Shown here: one piece after another, positions 62,211 to 64,000 of the stretch
How the letters are laid out: every line of letters starts with the position of its first letter
How positions within the stretch are numbered: the first letter of the stretch is position 1
NCBI RefSeq assembly: GCF_000758305.1
Contig: NZ_CP009458.1
Location: 248,001-312,000, forward strand
Origin: Cedecea neteri
GTDB taxonomy: Bacteria > Pseudomonadota > Gammaproteobacteria > Enterobacterales > Enterobacteriaceae
Length of the DNA stretch: 64,000 nucleotides
Direction: 5' to 3'
The notes under the pieces: generated by a model
Databases searched by the model: none
Seen by the model: the letters and a program-made list of their open reading frames with translations, nothing else
What the model was told of the DNA's origin: nothing
Position numbers and translations under genes: made by a program

Positions 62211-62984
62211 ATGAGTTGGCTAAGTGCGGATGCAGACTTTAACCCTGATGCGCTCAATAACAGCGTGATTGGCGTGCAGGCTGAACTTGGGGATCATGAT
62301 TCCGGGCTGCATCGGCACCGGATGGGCCAGTTGCTGTTTACCCGCGAAGGCTGCGTGAAGCTCACGCTGGATGAAGGCCGGGTGCTCTCTTTGCTGCCAC
62401 CGGGTAAAGTCGCCTGGCTCCCCGGCGGCGTTAGCCATCGGGCCGAAATGAAAAGTAGCGTGGCCTACCGCTCAATCTGGTTCGACACAAAACGCTATCC
62501 CACGCTGCCCGCCAATGCGCAGGTGCTGAACGTCACGCCGTTGCTCAATGAACTGCTGGAGAGGATTTCGGCCAGCCCCTGGGAAACTGACTGGGAACAA
62601 GGCACCTCGATGCACCTGGCCGCTCTGTGCGTGGCGGAACTGCATGCCGCAAGGGAAGAACCAATGACGCTGCGCTTCCCGCAGGATAAACGGCTGCGTC
62701 ATCTGACGGGCGACACGCTGCCGCCGCAGCTCAACGAACTGGCCGCCGTGACCGGCGCAAGTGAACGCACGATTGGCCGTATTTTCCTCCGGGAAACCGG
62801 CCTCTCCTACCAGCCATGGCGGCAGCAGTGGCGCTTAATGAAGGCGGTGGAAATGCTGGCCAGCCACGCGCGGGTTACCGTTGTAGCCGGAGAACTCGGT
62901 TTTTCCAGCGACAGCGCCTTCATCTATTTTTACCGCAGTATGACCGGCCAGACCCCGGGCATGCTGACGGCGAAACAGGCTTAA
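62211..62984 (+). CDS. AraC-family regulator with N-terminal cupin domain (NimR-like)
   Basis: This 257-residue regulator has a cupin-type sensor domain (about residues 20-110, with HRHRMGQLLF and PPGKVAWLPGGVSH) and a C-terminal AraC DNA-binding domain (about 160-255, LNELAAVTGASERTIGRIFLRETG and LGFSSDSAFIYFYRSMTGQTP). The size and layout fit the NimR/YeaM type that controls a divergent transporter. It overlaps the convergent RhtB-type gene by 4 bases. Confidence 0.9.
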   Translation: MSWLSADADFNPDALNNSVIGVQAELGDHDSGLHRHRMGQLLFTREGCVKLTLDEGRVLSLLPPGKVAWLPGGVSHRAEMKSSVAYRSIWFDTKRYPTLPANAQVLNVTPLLNELLERISASPWETDWEQGTSMHLAALCVAELHAAREEPMTLRFPQDKRLRHLTGDTLPPQLNELAAVTGASERTIGRIFLRETGLSYQPWRQQWRLMKAVEMLASHARVTVVAGELGFSSDSAFIYFYRSMTGQTPGMLTAKQA

Positions 62985-63601
62985 CGCCGACTGATGGCCA
63001 GCTTCGCGGCAAACAGCAGGAACACGCAGCCGGTAACGCGATCCATCCACTTTACGACCCCGGGCTTTCGCAGCACGCCGGAAGCGTAACGCGTGGCAAG
63101 GATCAGCGTCAGGGACCACAGTGTGCCGAGCACCGCATGAATAGAAACCAGCAGGAAAGTCCAGAGGATCGGGGAGTGGCCGGAGGGGATAAACTGCGGC
63201 AGGAAAGAGACGTAGAACACACCCATTTTCGGGTTAAGCACGTTGCCAAGCATGCCGCGTAAAAACCAGTTATTGGCGCGGGTTGATTCCGCTGAAGCGA
63301 GGCTGAAACTCTGGCGAGGGCGCAACAGCAGCTGAATACCCAGCCAGCATAAATACGCGGCACCGCACCACTTCAGCAAAGAGTAGGCAAATTCAGACAC
63401 CGCCAGCAGAGCGCCAAGCCCGAAGGCAACCAGCGCCCCCCAGACAAAACAACCTACATCGATGCCCAGCGCGGCATGAAAAGCTTTTTTGCCCCCTTCG
63501 GCGGCGGCGGTTCTCAGGATAAGCGCGGTATCAAGACCGGGGGTAAGCGTGAGCAGCGTGGCGGCTAGCGTGAAAGCAAGAAGCGCATCGGTGACGGACA
63601 T
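62981..63601 (-). CDS. LysE/RhtB-family amino-acid exporter
   Basis: This 206-residue protein has about six membrane segments. LAFTLAATLLTLTPGLDTALILRTAAAEGG is the LysE/RhtB signature at the N-terminus, and GNVLNPKMGVFYVSFLPQFI is the second conserved motif. The family exports threonine, homoserine, leucine or similar amino acids. The ATG at 63601 follows CGGAGTTAGAAAA; the frame is open to 63652. It lies 64 bases after a TetR-type gene on the same strand and may be controlled by it. Confidence 0.9.
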   Translation of the reverse strand: MSVTDALLAFTLAATLLTLTPGLDTALILRTAAAEGGKKAFHAALGIDVGCFVWGALVAFGLGALLAVSEFAYSLLKWCGAAYLCWLGIQLLLRPRQSFSLASAESTRANNWFLRGMLGNVLNPKMGVFYVSFLPQFIPSGHSPILWTFLLVSIHAVLGTLWSLTLILATRYASGVLRKPGVVKWMDRVTGCVFLLFAAKLAISRR

Positions 63602-63665
63602 TTTTCTAACTCCGAAAACGATAAATCTACTGAAATTCCGCTCAGCCGACAATGCCCTGAAACCG

Positions 63666-64000
63666 TTATTTTTTGCCGTAAACGGTTCCCTTCATCGCCG
63701 CGATAACGCCCGTTGTTCCTCTGTCGATCAGGTCAAGAAAGACGGTGGCAGCAGCGGCGTTACTCAGCGTCTGGCTAAACGTCCGGTGAGCCTGAATCAG
63801 CGCCGCGCTCCACGTGGCCAGCACCAGGCCCGCCGCCAGCTGAGTGTGCGGGTCACTTTTTTCAAGACCGGCTCCGGCGGCCAGTTCATGCGCCAGCGCC
63901 TGGGTAAATTCATCCCGAATCTCCCGGGCTCTCGCTTTCAGCACCGGGCTGTTATCAATCGTCGAGACAAATCCCTGCCCCGCCACCGAGAAAGCCACCA
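63666..64000 (-). CDS. TetR/AcrR-family regulator, C-terminal part (5' end outside window)
   Basis: The frame is open to the right edge of the window. The visible 111 residues are all helical and look like the C-terminal ligand-binding domain of a TetR-type regulator (RAREIRDEFTQALAHELAAGAGLEKSDPHTQLAAGLVLATWSAAL). The helix-turn-helix would be upstream, outside the window. The assignment rests on this domain alone. The RhtB-type exporter gene follows on the same strand. Confidence 0.75.
   Translation of the reverse strand, partial: VAFSVAGQGFVSTIDNSPVLKARAREIRDEFTQALAHELAAGAGLEKSDPHTQLAAGLVLATWSAALIQAHRTFSQTLSNAAAATVFLDLIDRGTTGVIAAMKGTVYGKK

Overview
The window is chromosomal DNA of an enterobacterium. 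Gene content and order follow the Escherichia coli K-12 segment yqcA-csrB-syd-queF-ppnN-sdaCB-xni-rlmM-gcvA-gcvB-csdAE-tcdA-mltA-metZW-amiC-argA-recD-recB-ptrA-recC-ppd-thyA-lgt-ptsP-rppH-mutH-tas-lplT-aas-omrAB-galR-lysA-lysR-ygeA almost one to one, with protein lengths usually within a few residues of the E. coli ones. Differences from K-12 (an aminotransferase beside sdaB, no ygdQ, a GNAT and a LacI-type gene between galR and lysA, a FepE/Wzz gene after ygeA, and an accessory operon at the right end) point to a relative in the Klebsiella/Enterobacter/Cedecea group. The species cannot be fixed from the sequence alone.

Layout. 1-2.3 kb: tail of a MarA/RamA-like regulator, the yqcC-truC-yqcA unit and the sRNA CsrB with its upstream UvrY boxes. 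2.5-8.7 kb: syd, queF, ppnN and the serine uptake/deamination pair sdaC-sdaB. 8.7-13.9 kb: a PLP aminotransferase, xni, rlmM-ygdD, and gcvA divergent from the sRNA GcvB. 14-18.2 kb: the CsdA-CsdE sulfur-transfer pair with TcdA, MltA and two initiator tRNAs. 18.2-34.7 kb: amiC, argA, and the RecBCD/pitrilysin block preceded by four prepilin-like genes. 34.8-42.4 kb: thyA-lgt, ptsP-rppH, a long rppH-mutH intergenic region that carries DnaA boxes and looks like the DARS2 replication-control locus, then mutH, ygdR and tas. 42.4-54 kb: the phospholipid-repair pair aas-lplT, sRNAs OmrA/OmrB, galR, lysA/lysR and ygeA.

54-64 kb is accessory. Its most interesting part is a LysR regulator divergent from a four-gene operon (56.4-60.8 kb): an MFS transporter, a homologue of formaldehyde-activating enzyme (Fae), an aldo/keto reductase and an NAD(P)-dependent aldehyde dehydrogenase. 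Fae normally works with tetrahydromethanopterin in methylotrophs, so its presence here in a carbonyl-metabolism operon is unexpected. A 28-codon ORF with a very strong ribosome binding site lies just ahead of the transporter gene and may be a leader peptide. The operon is followed by a GC-rich palindromic repeat related to repeats between lysA and lysR, then an MFS pump divergent from an AraC regulator, a RhtB/LysE exporter and the end of a TetR-type regulator.

No phage, insertion sequence, CRISPR array or obvious pseudogene was seen.
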